Source: Chloroflexota bacterium (lineage in GTDB: Bacteria; Chloroflexota; Dehalococcoidia; SM23-28-2; RBG-16-64-32). From it: 13,796 nucleotides of DNA. The stretch spans positions 1-13,796 of the forward strand of contig JADFKX010000041.1 in the NCBI GenBank assembly GCA_022564695.1. Direction: 5' to 3'. Each line of letters opens with the position of its first letter. The stretch's first letter is position 1. The notes under the pieces are model-generated. The model searched no databases and was not told the DNA's origin. It saw nothing but the letters and a program-made list of their open reading frames with translations. Below are positions 1 to 5,708 of this stretch, one piece after another. The position numbers were made by a program, and so were the translations under genes.

Positions 1-2
1 GG

Positions 3-338
3 CCCTGCTTCTGGGTGGCCGCCGAATGGCTGCCCCGCTTGCGGGCGCTTTTTCCCGCGGCCTCGTTGCATCCGGAAATCCAACCGCCGCCCTCCCTGGC
101 CGGCCGGGTCTGGACGGCCGAAGAAGGGGCGGTGGAGTTGGTGCGCGCCCGCCTGGAGTCCAGCGGACCGGTGACGCCGGCAGCGCTGTGCGAGGCCCTC
201 TGCCTGGAGGCGCGAACCGTCGAGTCCGCGCTGGCCGCCCTGGAGAGCGAGGGCTTTGCCTTCCGGGGCCGCTTCACGCCGGACGCCCCAACGGAGGTGT
301 TGACGAACTCAACCGCCACGCCCTCGTGCCCGCGGTAG
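3..338 (+). CDS. Lhr-like DEAD/DEAH helicase, fragment (both ends missing)
   Basis: The frame is open from the left edge and stops at TAG 336-338. Its first ~95 codons resemble the C-terminal part of Lhr (large helicase-related) proteins: a start like CFWVAAEWLPRLRALFP, then a winged-helix-like segment with ESSGPVTPAALCEAL and ALAALESEGFAFRGRFTP. Full Lhr proteins are roughly 1,400-1,600 residues ATP-dependent 3'-5' DNA/RNA translocases acting in nucleic-acid repair. After the RFTP motif (about base 287) the family pattern, which normally continues with EEW.-RR.LARIHR-type sequence, is lost, and the frame reads antisense through the neighbouring minus-strand gene until a chance stop. This is therefore an internal fragment with no ATPase motors visible. 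It could be a real truncated pseudogene or one side of a chimeric assembly join. The family call is fairly sure; the intact gene structure is not. Confidence 0.6.
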   Translation, partial: PCFWVAAEWLPRLRALFPAASLHPEIQPPPSLAGRVWTAEEGAVELVRARLESSGPVTPAALCEALCLEARTVESALAALESEGFAFRGRFTPDAPTEVLTNSTATPSCPR

Positions 339-1135
339 TCCAAGTCCATCGCCAGGAAGCCAACGTCGCCCGCAACGTCCGTGTAGCGCATCCGGCGGTT
401 GAATTCGATGCAGTCGTAGATGCAGATTCCGTCGGTGAAGCAGACCGCGTCCGAACGGAGGTCGCCATGGCAGTCGCGGATGCGCAGATCGCTCACCCGC
501 CGTCGCAGTTGCTCGGCCTCACAGGCGAAGAACGCCTCGCCGTAGGCGCGAATGACGCGGTCCTGCTCCTCGCTGATCGTGTCGCCGATGTACTCCGCCC
601 ACTGCCGCAGGTTCTCCTCCCAGGCGTGGCGTATCGCCCAATCGCCGTACTCAGCGATGCGCGGGCTCGTCTCGGAACGGGCATGGAACTCGGCCAGCCG
701 CTCCGCCAGCGCCCGCACCATCTGCCCCGTCAAGTCACCCGATTTCAGCAGGCGGTCCATCATCCGCTCGTTGGGGAGGCGGCGCATGCGCACGGCGTAC
801 TCGATGACCTTTCCGACGCCGTCGACTGTGATGCGGCTCCGCCCAGCGGCGGACAGGCTGTCGCGCTCCCGTATTTGGGACACTCCGAGGTAAGTGCCGG
901 GGCAGAGACGGGCGTTAAGGATCACCTCCTGGCGGCAGTAGTAGCGCCGTTTCCCCAGGGTCGAGAAGTCCAGGAAGCCAAAGTCCACCGGCTTCTTGAT
1001 CTTGTACACGTGCTCACCGGCCAGGAGCACGTATGAGATATGCGTCTGGATTAGCTGCACGCGGTCCACCGGGTGGGGATAGGCGGCGGGGTTCAGCAGG
1101 GCCCGTATGACGGGCGGCAGGGCGCTTTCAGGCAT
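291..1135 (-). CDS. Aminoglycoside phosphotransferase-like domain of a bifunctional APH/P-loop kinase family protein, truncated
   Basis: Read from ATG 1135 on the minus strand, the product starts MPESALPPVIRALLNPAAYP and continues with HISYVLLAGEHVYKIKKPVDFGFLDF, a hallmark of proteins that join an aminoglycoside-phosphotransferase-like kinase domain to an AAA/gluconokinase-like ATP-binding domain (usually about 500 residues). The kinase catalytic loop is seen as RDCHGDLR, followed by CIYDCIEFN and DVGFLAMDLDYRG, the expected metal-binding stretch. Family similarity ends near base 291-300, so the second, P-loop half is absent. The frame itself stays open to base 1 but is then simply antisense to the Lhr fragment. 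Substrate is unknown; such proteins are rarely true resistance enzymes. A TATACT box (1150-1145) lies 9 bases before the ATG with no Shine-Dalgarno, suggesting a leaderless transcript divergent from the NUDIX gene. Confidence 0.72.
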
Positions 1136-1144
1136 GGCCGACCA

Positions 1145-1150
1145 AGTATA
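1145..1150 (-). promoter_or_regulatory. -10 box of the APH-like gene
   Basis: TATACT on the minus strand (5 of 6 to TATAAT), 9 bases before ATG 1135. No convincing -35 is visible. Spacing implies a leaderless or nearly leaderless mRNA. Confidence 0.45.
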
Positions 1151-1181
1151 GCAATACGTCGTAACGCGGAACAGAGCGGGG

Positions 1182-1187
1182 TATACT
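1182..1187 (+). promoter_or_regulatory. -10 box of the NUDIX gene
   Basis: TATACT on the plus strand, 9 bases before ATG 1197, mirroring the divergent APH-like promoter exactly. The -35 region is weak and no Shine-Dalgarno precedes the ATG. Confidence 0.45.
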
Positions 1188-1196
1188 GCGGACGAA

Positions 1197-1619
1197 ATGC
1201 GGGACGCAGAAGTAGTGACGTGCTTCCTACTGCGTCGCGGCGAGGGCGGTGACAAGCTCCTGCTGCTGCGCCGCAGCGACCGCGTAAGCTCGTACCAGGG
1301 GCTGTGGGCAAGCGTTAGCGGCTATCTGGAGTCTGAGTCGCCCCTGGAACAAGCCTATCGCGAGATCGAGGAGGAGGTGGGACTGCATCGCAACGAGGTG
1401 CGATTGCTGGCGCAAGGGGAGCCGCTCGTCGCCGTCGACGAGACGATCGATACGCGCTGGACGGTGCATCCGTTCCTGTTCGAGGTACTTCAGCCGGAAC
1501 GCGTGCGTCTGGACTGGGAGCACGTGGAGAGCCGCTGGGTGCGGATCGAGGAGATGGGCGGTCTAGAGACGGTGCCCAGTTTAGAGGAGGCGCTGGGGCG
1601 GGTATACAGGGGTCCCTAA
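1197..1619 (+). CDS. NUDIX hydrolase
   Basis: A 140-residue single-domain NUDIX protein, the usual size. It would hydrolyse a nucleoside diphosphate linked to another group (NTP-type or dinucleotide substrates), using Mg2+. The NUDIX box lies at residues 42-63 (GYLESESPLEQAYREIEEEVGL). REIEEEVGL supplies the metal-binding glutamates; the loop before it is one residue shorter than the classic Gx5Ex7REUxEExGU pattern. The N-terminal beta strand reads VVTCFLLRR and the domain ends with a WVRIEEM-type segment. The exact substrate cannot be told from sequence. It stands alone, divergent from the APH-like gene, and has a -10 box only 9 bases upstream. A strong inverted repeat just after its stop may end the transcript. 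Confidence 0.9.
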   Translation: MRDAEVVTCFLLRRGEGGDKLLLLRRSDRVSSYQGLWASVSGYLESESPLEQAYREIEEEVGLHRNEVRLLAQGEPLVAVDETIDTRWTVHPFLFEVLQPERVRLDWEHVESRWVRIEEMGGLETVPSLEEALGRVYRGP

Positions 1620-1626
1620 ATGCAGA

Positions 1627-1654
1627 CACCCCACCGGGTGTTGCCAGTGGGGTG
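1627..1654 (+). terminator. Inverted repeat after the NUDIX gene, terminator-like
   Basis: CACCCCAC at 1627-1634 pairs perfectly with GTGGGGTG at 1647-1654 (8-bp GC-rich stem, 12-base loop), starting 8 bases after the NUDIX stop. There is no T-run. A second small stem (AAGGG 1659-1663 with CCCTT 1671-1675) follows. It may be a terminator of the T-poor type or an mRNA-stabilising hairpin. Confidence 0.4.
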
Positions 1655-1727
1655 CCCAAAGGGAGGGTTACCCTTCACTACATATTACGTGGGGGATACT
1701 CTCATGGATTCGCGGGGACCTGCGAGG

Positions 1728-1746
1728 ACGGAGAGCTCCGTTTATT
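1728..1746 (+). terminator. Short hairpin followed by T-rich stretch
   Basis: ACGGA (1728-1732) and TCCGT (1737-1741) form a 5-bp stem with a GAGC loop, followed by TTATTC. It lies between convergent NUDIX and CDGSH genes, so it could stop plus-strand transcripts. The 122-base intergenic stretch 1620-1741 holds nothing else I can support. Confidence 0.3.
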
Positions 1747-1945
1747 CGGCCTTGGTCTCCGCCTGGAAGCCTCGCTCCCGGTGGCTGCCGTCGCAGAACG
1801 GCTTGTTGTTGGAGCCACCGCAGCGGCAGAGAGCGATCCTCCCCTCTGGCAGTTTGAACCTATTGCCATCCGCGTCCTCCAGGATCACCGGCCCTTCAAT
1901 TCGGTAGGGACCGTTGATACGGACTTGGATCCTGACTTCCTCCAA
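1742..1945 (-). CDS. CDGSH iron-sulfur domain protein
   Basis: A 67-residue protein that carries the complete CDGSH [2Fe-2S] ligand set: Cys40, Cys42, Cys51 and His55 in CRCGGSNNKPFCDGSH. This is the mitoNEET-type 3Cys-1His site, thought to transfer electrons or clusters. The N-terminal strand segment RINGPYRIEGPVILEDADG is typical of short bacterial single-domain members, and no membrane anchor is present. The start is a TTG at 1945-1943: minus-strand AAGGAG sits 7 bases before it, an ideal ribosome binding site, and no better ATG exists in frame. A TATCAT -10-like box (1994-1989) lies further upstream. The gene stands alone on this strand; the adjacent plus-strand genes show no obvious link. 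Confidence 0.9.
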   Translation of the reverse strand: MEEVRIQVRINGPYRIEGPVILEDADGNRFKLPEGRIALCRCGGSNNKPFCDGSHRERGFQAETKAE

Positions 1946-1988
1946 GCGATCGCTCCTTCCCGGATGATGCGCGAATTCTCCTCGTCCG

Positions 1989-1994
1989 ATGATA
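1989..1994 (-). promoter_or_regulatory. -10 box of the CDGSH gene
   Basis: TATCAT on the minus strand (5 of 6), about 43 bases before the TTG start, giving a leader long enough to hold the AAGGAG site. No good -35 is visible. Confidence 0.3.
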
Positions 1995-2021
1995 GCAGAT
2001 AGCGCTGCCGGAATCCGCGCC

Positions 2022-2051
2022 GTGACCGCGGGGAGCGGCCTGCGGTAGACT
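2022..2051 (+). promoter_or_regulatory. Promoter of the eIF2B-like gene
   Basis: GTGACC (2022-2027), an 18-base spacer, then TAGACT (2046-2051), which ends 13 bases before ATG 2065. Predicted transcript start is within a few bases of the ATG. Confidence 0.4.
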
Positions 2052-2064
2052 GTCGGGCAAGGAT

Positions 2065-2922
2065 ATGCGACAGGAGATCATCGCCGCCGTCAAGCGCATC
2101 CGAGAGGACCGGGAGCACGGTGCCCGCCAGCTGGCGCTGGAGGCGCTGCGGGCGTTGGCGGAGGTAGCGCCGGGCGCTGACAGCGAAGAGCTGCGGGACT
2201 GCGCCCGCGCCCTGGTGCTGGCTCGGCCGATGATGGCCGTGATCGAGAACGCCATGGCGTTGGCCTGGGAGCGCTGTCAGGCCACGGGCGATCCGGTGAA
2301 GGGCGCTGCGGAGGCGATCGAGAGGCTGGAAACGGCCCCTGATGGGATGGCGGCCAGCGCCCGCGGCGTGATCCCCCGCGACACCCTGATCACCCTCACC
2401 TACTCGTCGGCGGTCATCGAAGTGCTGAACCGGCTGCGGCCGCGGCGCGTGATCGTCAGCGAATCGCGGCCGCTGTACGAAGGCCAGCGGACGGCTAGGG
2501 CCCTGGCTGGACAGGGAGTATCGCTCACCCTCATCACAGAGGCTCAGATGGCGCTGTTCGTGTGCGAGGCGGAGGCGGTAGTGGTAGGAGCCGATAGCGT
2601 GCAGGCGGACGGGTCGCTGGTGAACAAGGTCGGGACGCACCTCCTGGCGCTGGCGGCACGGGCGGAGAAGGTGCCGCTCTACGTGCTGGCGGAGACGCTG
2701 AAGGTGGCCGCGCCCTCCCAGCCACAGCGGTTCACGGTGGAGGAAGGGAAGCGACACGAAGTCACGCGCATGCGCTGGCTGGAGGTGCGAAACGTCTACT
2801 TTGAGGTGACGCCGGCGCGGCTGGTGACCGCCTACGTGACCGAGGAGGGCGTACGGAAGCCGTCCGAGATGCGGCGGTACGCGTCGGAGGCGGAACGCCG
2901 CTGGCGCGCTCTCATGGGATAA
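2065..2922 (+). CDS. eIF2B / ribose-1,5-bisphosphate isomerase-fold family protein
   Basis: A 285-residue protein with the eIF2B alpha/beta/delta - MtnA - ribose-1,5-bisphosphate isomerase fold. An N-terminal helical region (1-90) precedes the Rossmann-like part. Family motifs are ITLTYSSAVIEVL (109-121), VSESRPLYEGQRTAR (131-145) and VGADSVQADGSLVNKVGTH (175-192). The Asp of GAD (177) matches the catalytic Asp of MtnA and R15P isomerase, but the catalytic cysteine expected in the TYSS strand is not there, which is more like the non-catalytic eIF2B-type subunits. It could be a sugar-phosphate isomerase using another residue, or a nucleotide/sugar-phosphate sensor; I cannot tell. It is monocistronic, has a promoter close to the ATG, and is followed by a clear intrinsic terminator. 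Confidence 0.85.
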   Translation: MRQEIIAAVKRIREDREHGARQLALEALRALAEVAPGADSEELRDCARALVLARPMMAVIENAMALAWERCQATGDPVKGAAEAIERLETAPDGMAASARGVIPRDTLITLTYSSAVIEVLNRLRPRRVIVSESRPLYEGQRTARALAGQGVSLTLITEAQMALFVCEAEAVVVGADSVQADGSLVNKVGTHLLALAARAEKVPLYVLAETLKVAAPSQPQRFTVEEGKRHEVTRMRWLEVRNVYFEVTPARLVTAYVTEEGVRKPSEMRRYASEAERRWRALMG

Positions 2923-2950
2923 GGCCGCGCCTGTCCCGGAATCCTCTCTC

Positions 2951-2977
2951 AACTCGCGACACTCGCGGGTTTTGTTA
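2951..2977 (+). terminator. Intrinsic terminator after the eIF2B-like gene
   Basis: AACTCGCGA (2951-2959) pairs with TCGCGGGTT (2963-2971) through 9 pairs including one G-T, around a CAC loop, followed by a T-rich TTTTGTT run. It starts 28 bases after the stop codon. Confidence 0.75.
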
Positions 2978-2980
2978 TGG

Positions 2981-2986
2981 TAAACT
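2981..2986 (+). promoter_or_regulatory. Possible -10 box for the alpha/beta hydrolase
   Basis: TAAACT (4 of 6) just downstream of the terminator and about 75 bases before ATG 3061. No good -35 is present. If used, the leader would include the strong hairpin at 3009-3039. Confidence 0.3.
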
Positions 2987-3008
2987 CAGAATTGAGCGGC
3001 GGGCCAAT

Positions 3009-3039
3009 CGGCGAGCTGTAACGAAGCGTAAGCTCGCCG
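3009..3039 (+). promoter_or_regulatory. Leader hairpin upstream of the alpha/beta hydrolase
   Basis: CGGCGAGCT (3009-3017) and AGCTCGCCG (3031-3039) are a perfect 9-bp inverted repeat; within the 13-base loop ACG and CGT can pair further. It sits 12 bases before the AGGAG site (3051-3055), which itself lies in the palindrome CCTATATAGG (3044-3053). It may be an attenuator, translation-control element or protein operator. Confidence 0.5.
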
Positions 3040-3060
3040 TTTACCTATATAGGAGAACAA

Positions 3061-3897
3061 ATGACGAAGGCCCAGATCGGCGACATCGAGATATACTACG
3101 AGGTGCATGGTCCCACCCGCCTTCCGGCGGATCAGGCCGAGCCTCTGCTCCTCATCATGGGCCTGGGCGCCAACGCCACCTCCTGGGAGATACAGATCCC
3201 TGAATTCAGCCGTGATTATCGGGTCGTCGCCTTCGACAACCGCGGCTCGGGCCGCACGGACAAGCCGCATTCGCCGTACACGATATCGCAGATGGCGGGC
3301 GACACCATCGGCCTTATGGACCACCTGGGAATCGGGTCAGCCCACGTGTTCGGCATGTCCATGGGCGGCATGATCGCGCAGGAGCTAGCGCTCAGGTATC
3401 CGGGTCGCGTACGGACGCTGGTTCTGGGCGGAACAATGACCGGCGGGCCCAACGCGGTGGTCGCCAGTCTGCCGCTTATCCGGCAGTGGGTTTCGACGGC
3501 GACTCTCCCACTGGCGCAGGCCGCGGAGAACGGTCTGCGCTTCCTTTTCAGCGAAGATTTCATCGCCAAGAACAAGGAACGGCTGGTCAAGCGTGCGCTT
3601 GACCTGGCCCACCTACAACCACCCCCGCATGCCCTCCAGCGACAGGTAATGGCCGTCGTCCAGTTCAACACGTACGAGCGTCTGGCCGACATCAAGACAC
3701 CAACGCTCATCATCTCCGGCAATGAGGACAAAATCGTGCCGCGCGAGAACGCGCGCATCCTTGCGGAGGGGATACCGGACGCCGAACTGGTGGAGTTGGC
3801 TGGAGCTGGCCACGGCTTTCTGGCTGAGAAGGCGGCAGAGGCCAATAAGGCGGTGCTGTCCTTTCTGCGACGCCACAGCGCAGGCCCGCCGAAGTAG
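3061..3897 (+). CDS. Alpha/beta hydrolase
   Basis: A 278-residue alpha/beta-hydrolase-fold enzyme, full length for the family. The oxyanion-hole region reads LLIMGLGANATSW (30-42), the next strand gives FDNRGSGRTDKP (58-69), and the nucleophile elbow is GMSMGG with Ser100. The acid is probably Asp223 in SGNEDKIVP, and the base is His251 in GAGHGF. The pattern resembles 3-oxoadipate enol-lactonase and related esterases or C-C hydrolases, but the substrate cannot be assigned. There is no signal peptide, so it is cytosolic. The start ATG is well placed 5 bases after AGGAG. The gene is transcribed alone, and its leader contains a strong hairpin. A muconolactone-isomerase-like gene about 9 kb away belongs to a similar aromatic-degradation theme, but that link is weak. 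Confidence 0.9.
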   Translation: MTKAQIGDIEIYYEVHGPTRLPADQAEPLLLIMGLGANATSWEIQIPEFSRDYRVVAFDNRGSGRTDKPHSPYTISQMAGDTIGLMDHLGIGSAHVFGMSMGGMIAQELALRYPGRVRTLVLGGTMTGGPNAVVASLPLIRQWVSTATLPLAQAAENGLRFLFSEDFIAKNKERLVKRALDLAHLQPPPHALQRQVMAVVQFNTYERLADIKTPTLIISGNEDKIVPRENARILAEGIPDAELVELAGAGHGFLAEKAAEANKAVLSFLRRHSAGPPK

Positions 3898-3911
3898 GCG
3901 GGCGCTAAAGT

Positions 3912-3941
3912 TTGCCGTCTAACCTACCCTCCTCCTATACT
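3912..3941 (+). promoter_or_regulatory. Promoter of the DUF2203-DinB-SDR operon
   Basis: TTGCCG (3912-3917), an 18-base spacer and TATACT (3936-3941). The -10 ends 12 bases before ATG 3954, so transcription should start almost at the start codon. Confidence 0.5.
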
Positions 3942-3953
3942 TGCTTAGGTGAC

Positions 3954-4361
3954 ATGAGGCCCCAATACTTCACCCTGAACGAGGCCAACGCTCTCCTCCC
4001 CCGCCTCAGTGATCTTCTCCTCCAAATGAGGGAGAGCAAGGCGAAGCATGACCAACTCCTGGAGAAGGCTACGGAGTATGTCCATCGCATGTCCTCCAAT
4101 GGCCACGTTATAGAGGTGGATCTGAACGAGACGAGGCAGGAGTTAGCCAAGGCGACGGCGGAGTTGAACAGCCTAGTCGACAAGGGGCGGGAGCTTGGCT
4201 GCGAGGTGAGGGACATCGATCAGGGGCTAGTCGATTTTCGCGCGGAGCGTGACGGCCGCGAAGTCTACCTGTGCTGGAAGCTGGGAGAGCCGGTGGTCCG
4301 CTGGTGGCATGAGCTGGATACCGGCTTCGCCGGAAGGCGCCCACTGGAAATGAACCCGTGA
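3954..4361 (+). CDS. DUF2203 family protein
   Basis: A 135-residue protein of the DUF2203 family, function unknown. It has the family's N-terminal signature RPQYFTLNEANALLPRL (2-18), a long charged helix likely to form a coiled coil (about 20-80), and the conserved C-terminal block GCEVRDIDQGLVDF, then REVYLCWKLGEP and RWWHELDTGFAGRRP. I chose ATG 3954 rather than the in-frame TTG at 3912. The family homology begins at 3954, and a good promoter lies in the 3912-3941 stretch, so the longer start would overlap the promoter. It is the first gene of a three-gene operon; its stop overlaps the next start as GTGA. Confidence 0.88.
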   Translation: MRPQYFTLNEANALLPRLSDLLLQMRESKAKHDQLLEKATEYVHRMSSNGHVIEVDLNETRQELAKATAELNSLVDKGRELGCEVRDIDQGLVDFRAERDGREVYLCWKLGEPVVRWWHELDTGFAGRRPLEMNP

Positions 4362-4819
4362 GCGACGAGACCTCCACCGCTACCAAAGAAATGGATGCGC
4401 TGCTGAACCGGTTTCATGAAGCGCAGCAGGCCCTGATGCGGGCGATCTCCGAGGCAGCGCCCGATCATTTCAAGAGGGCTAAGGAAGAGGACGGCTCCGC
4501 CAAGCGTATCCTGGAGCGCTCTGCGGACGAGGTTAACTTCTACTATGGCCGCCTCGTAGCGCAGGCGCTATCTCTGCCCCAGCCTCCCGGCATGGAGACG
4601 GCCTCTTTCCAGTCGCTGGAGGAGGCGAAGATATCCCTCCAGGTGGCGCACAAGCGTTTCTCCAACCTTCTGCACAATTTGACAGCGGAGGACCTAGAGC
4701 GGAAGGCCAGGCTGGAGGGCACCACTGAGTACACCCTACGACAGGTGCTTGAGACAGCTGTTGCTCACTACAAGCTGCGGACTGAACAGCTCGCGAATAT
4801 CGGCGAGGAGCTTAGATGA
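4358..4819 (+). CDS. DinB-like four-helix-bundle protein, metal ligands apparently lost
   Basis: A 153-residue, mainly helical protein resembling the DinB/YfiT-like four-helix bundle. The stretch GSAKRILERSADEVNFYYGRLV (about 46-67) aligns with the family's S.R.ILAHLAD.E..Y block, and the C-terminal VLETAVAHYKLRTEQLANI matches the helix that normally carries H-x3-H. DinB-type enzymes bind a divalent metal with three histidines and some act as thiol S-transferases. Here the first His is Arg and the last pair is reduced to H-x3-R, so metal binding is doubtful. It starts at GTG 4358, overlapping the DUF2203 stop by 4 bases with no Shine-Dalgarno, implying translational coupling. It overlaps the SDR gene as ATGA. 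Confidence 0.7.
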   Translation: MSDETSTATKEMDALLNRFHEAQQALMRAISEAAPDHFKRAKEEDGSAKRILERSADEVNFYYGRLVAQALSLPQPPGMETASFQSLEEAKISLQVAHKRFSNLLHNLTAEDLERKARLEGTTEYTLRQVLETAVAHYKLRTEQLANIGEELR

Positions 4820-5694
4820 TCCTCGTAACCGGAGGTAGCGGCTTCATCGGGCGGCGAGTGACCTCTCGCCTGACGGAAGGCGGCAACAGCGTACGGGTGC
4901 TGGCCCGGGGCCAGCGGCGCGCCGATCAGCCCAGCGGCGTGAAGGTGGTGCGGGGAAACGTTGTCAGCGCCGAAGGGCTTTCGGAAGCGATGTCCAAGGT
5001 GGAGAAGGTGGTCCATCTGGTGGCGGTCATCCGCGAATCGGGTAGCCAGACGTTCGAGGCGGTGATTCGACAGGGCACGGAGAGGCTGGTGGAGGCGGCG
5101 AAGGTGGCGGGGGTAAAGAAGTTCGTATACATCAGCGCCATCGGCGCCCAGGACAACCCGTATTACCCGTATCTGCACGCCAAGTGGGCGGCGGAGCGCG
5201 CAGTCGCGCTCAGCGGCCTGAAGTACACGATCCTGCGACCTTCTATCATCTTCGGAGAGGGCGACGAGTTCTTCAACGCCCTGGCCGGACTGGTCCGCTA
5301 CAATCCCGTAGTGCCGGTGGCGGGCGATGGGAAGACGAAGTTCCAGCCGTTGTGGGTGGAGGATCTGGTAACGTGCATCGTCGCCTCCCTGGATGAGGAG
5401 GCGCACGGCGGCCAGACGTTGGCGGTCGGGGGGCCGGAGCACCTGACCTACGAAGAGATGCTGGATATAGTGACGGAGGCGTTGGGTAAGTCGCGCCTTA
5501 AGGCGCACGTGCCACTGGCAGTGATGCGACCGTTGACCCAAATAATGGAGTGGGTGCTGCCGAAGCCGCCTGTGACCAGGGACCAACTCAAGATGCTGGC
5601 CCTGGACAACATCACGGAGACGGATTCCATGATGCGGAGCTTCGGCGTCCAGCCCCGAACCCTCGCCGACTCCCTCGACTACATCAAACGATGA
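4816..5694 (+). CDS. NDUFA9-like NAD(P)-binding SDR (epimerase/dehydratase family)
   Basis: A 292-residue atypical short-chain dehydrogenase of the NAD-dependent epimerase/dehydratase superfamily, close to the complex I NDUFA9-like subgroup. The Rossmann dinucleotide motif VTGGSGFIG is at residues 4-12 and an acidic/charged second strand follows. The third segment reads FVYISAIGAQ, and the active-site-like YLHAK (Tyr119, Lys123) sits in YPYLHAKWAAERAV, then LRPSIIFGEGDEFF. The C-terminal half (about 190-292) would form the ligand cap. Bacterial members have no settled reaction; binding of NAD(P) and a quinone or lipid-like partner is plausible from family knowledge. It is the last gene of the operon, starts within the DinB-like stop (ATGA), and has an AGGAG site at 4806-4810. 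It ends 14 bases from the convergent ABC operon. Confidence 0.88.
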   Translation: MILVTGGSGFIGRRVTSRLTEGGNSVRVLARGQRRADQPSGVKVVRGNVVSAEGLSEAMSKVEKVVHLVAVIRESGSQTFEAVIRQGTERLVEAAKVAGVKKFVYISAIGAQDNPYYPYLHAKWAAERAVALSGLKYTILRPSIIFGEGDEFFNALAGLVRYNPVVPVAGDGKTKFQPLWVEDLVTCIVASLDEEAHGGQTLAVGGPEHLTYEEMLDIVTEALGKSRLKAHVPLAVMRPLTQIMEWVLPKPPVTRDQLKMLALDNITETDSMMRSFGVQPRTLADSLDYIKR

Positions 5695-5708
5695 ACCGCG
5701 ACCGGCGC

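Noticed and set aside
26..1036. A 336-codon plus-strand ORF through the left end
   Set aside because: It is antisense to the clear APH-like gene and has no recognisable motif; GC-rich DNA often leaves antisense frames open.
1620..1741. A small RNA gene between NUDIX and CDGSH
   Set aside because: There are hairpins but no separate promoter or conserved RNA signature that I can support.
1885..2952. A 355-codon minus-strand ORF opposite the eIF2B-like gene
   Set aside because: His/Arg-rich low-quality composition, overlaps the CDGSH gene, and the plus strand has real family motifs.
3912..3953. TTG 3912 as the DUF2203 start
   Set aside because: It would place the promoter (-35 3912, -10 3936) inside the gene, and homology begins at ATG 3954.
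4768..5586. A 272-codon minus-strand ORF opposite the SDR gene
   Set aside because: Composition typical of an antisense shadow (H, R, L rich); the SDR motifs on the plus strand are unambiguous.
5695..5708. A terminator between the convergent SDR and tup operons
   Set aside because: The gap is only 14 bases; a small AGCC/GGCT stem nearby lies in the tupC coding end and has no T-run.
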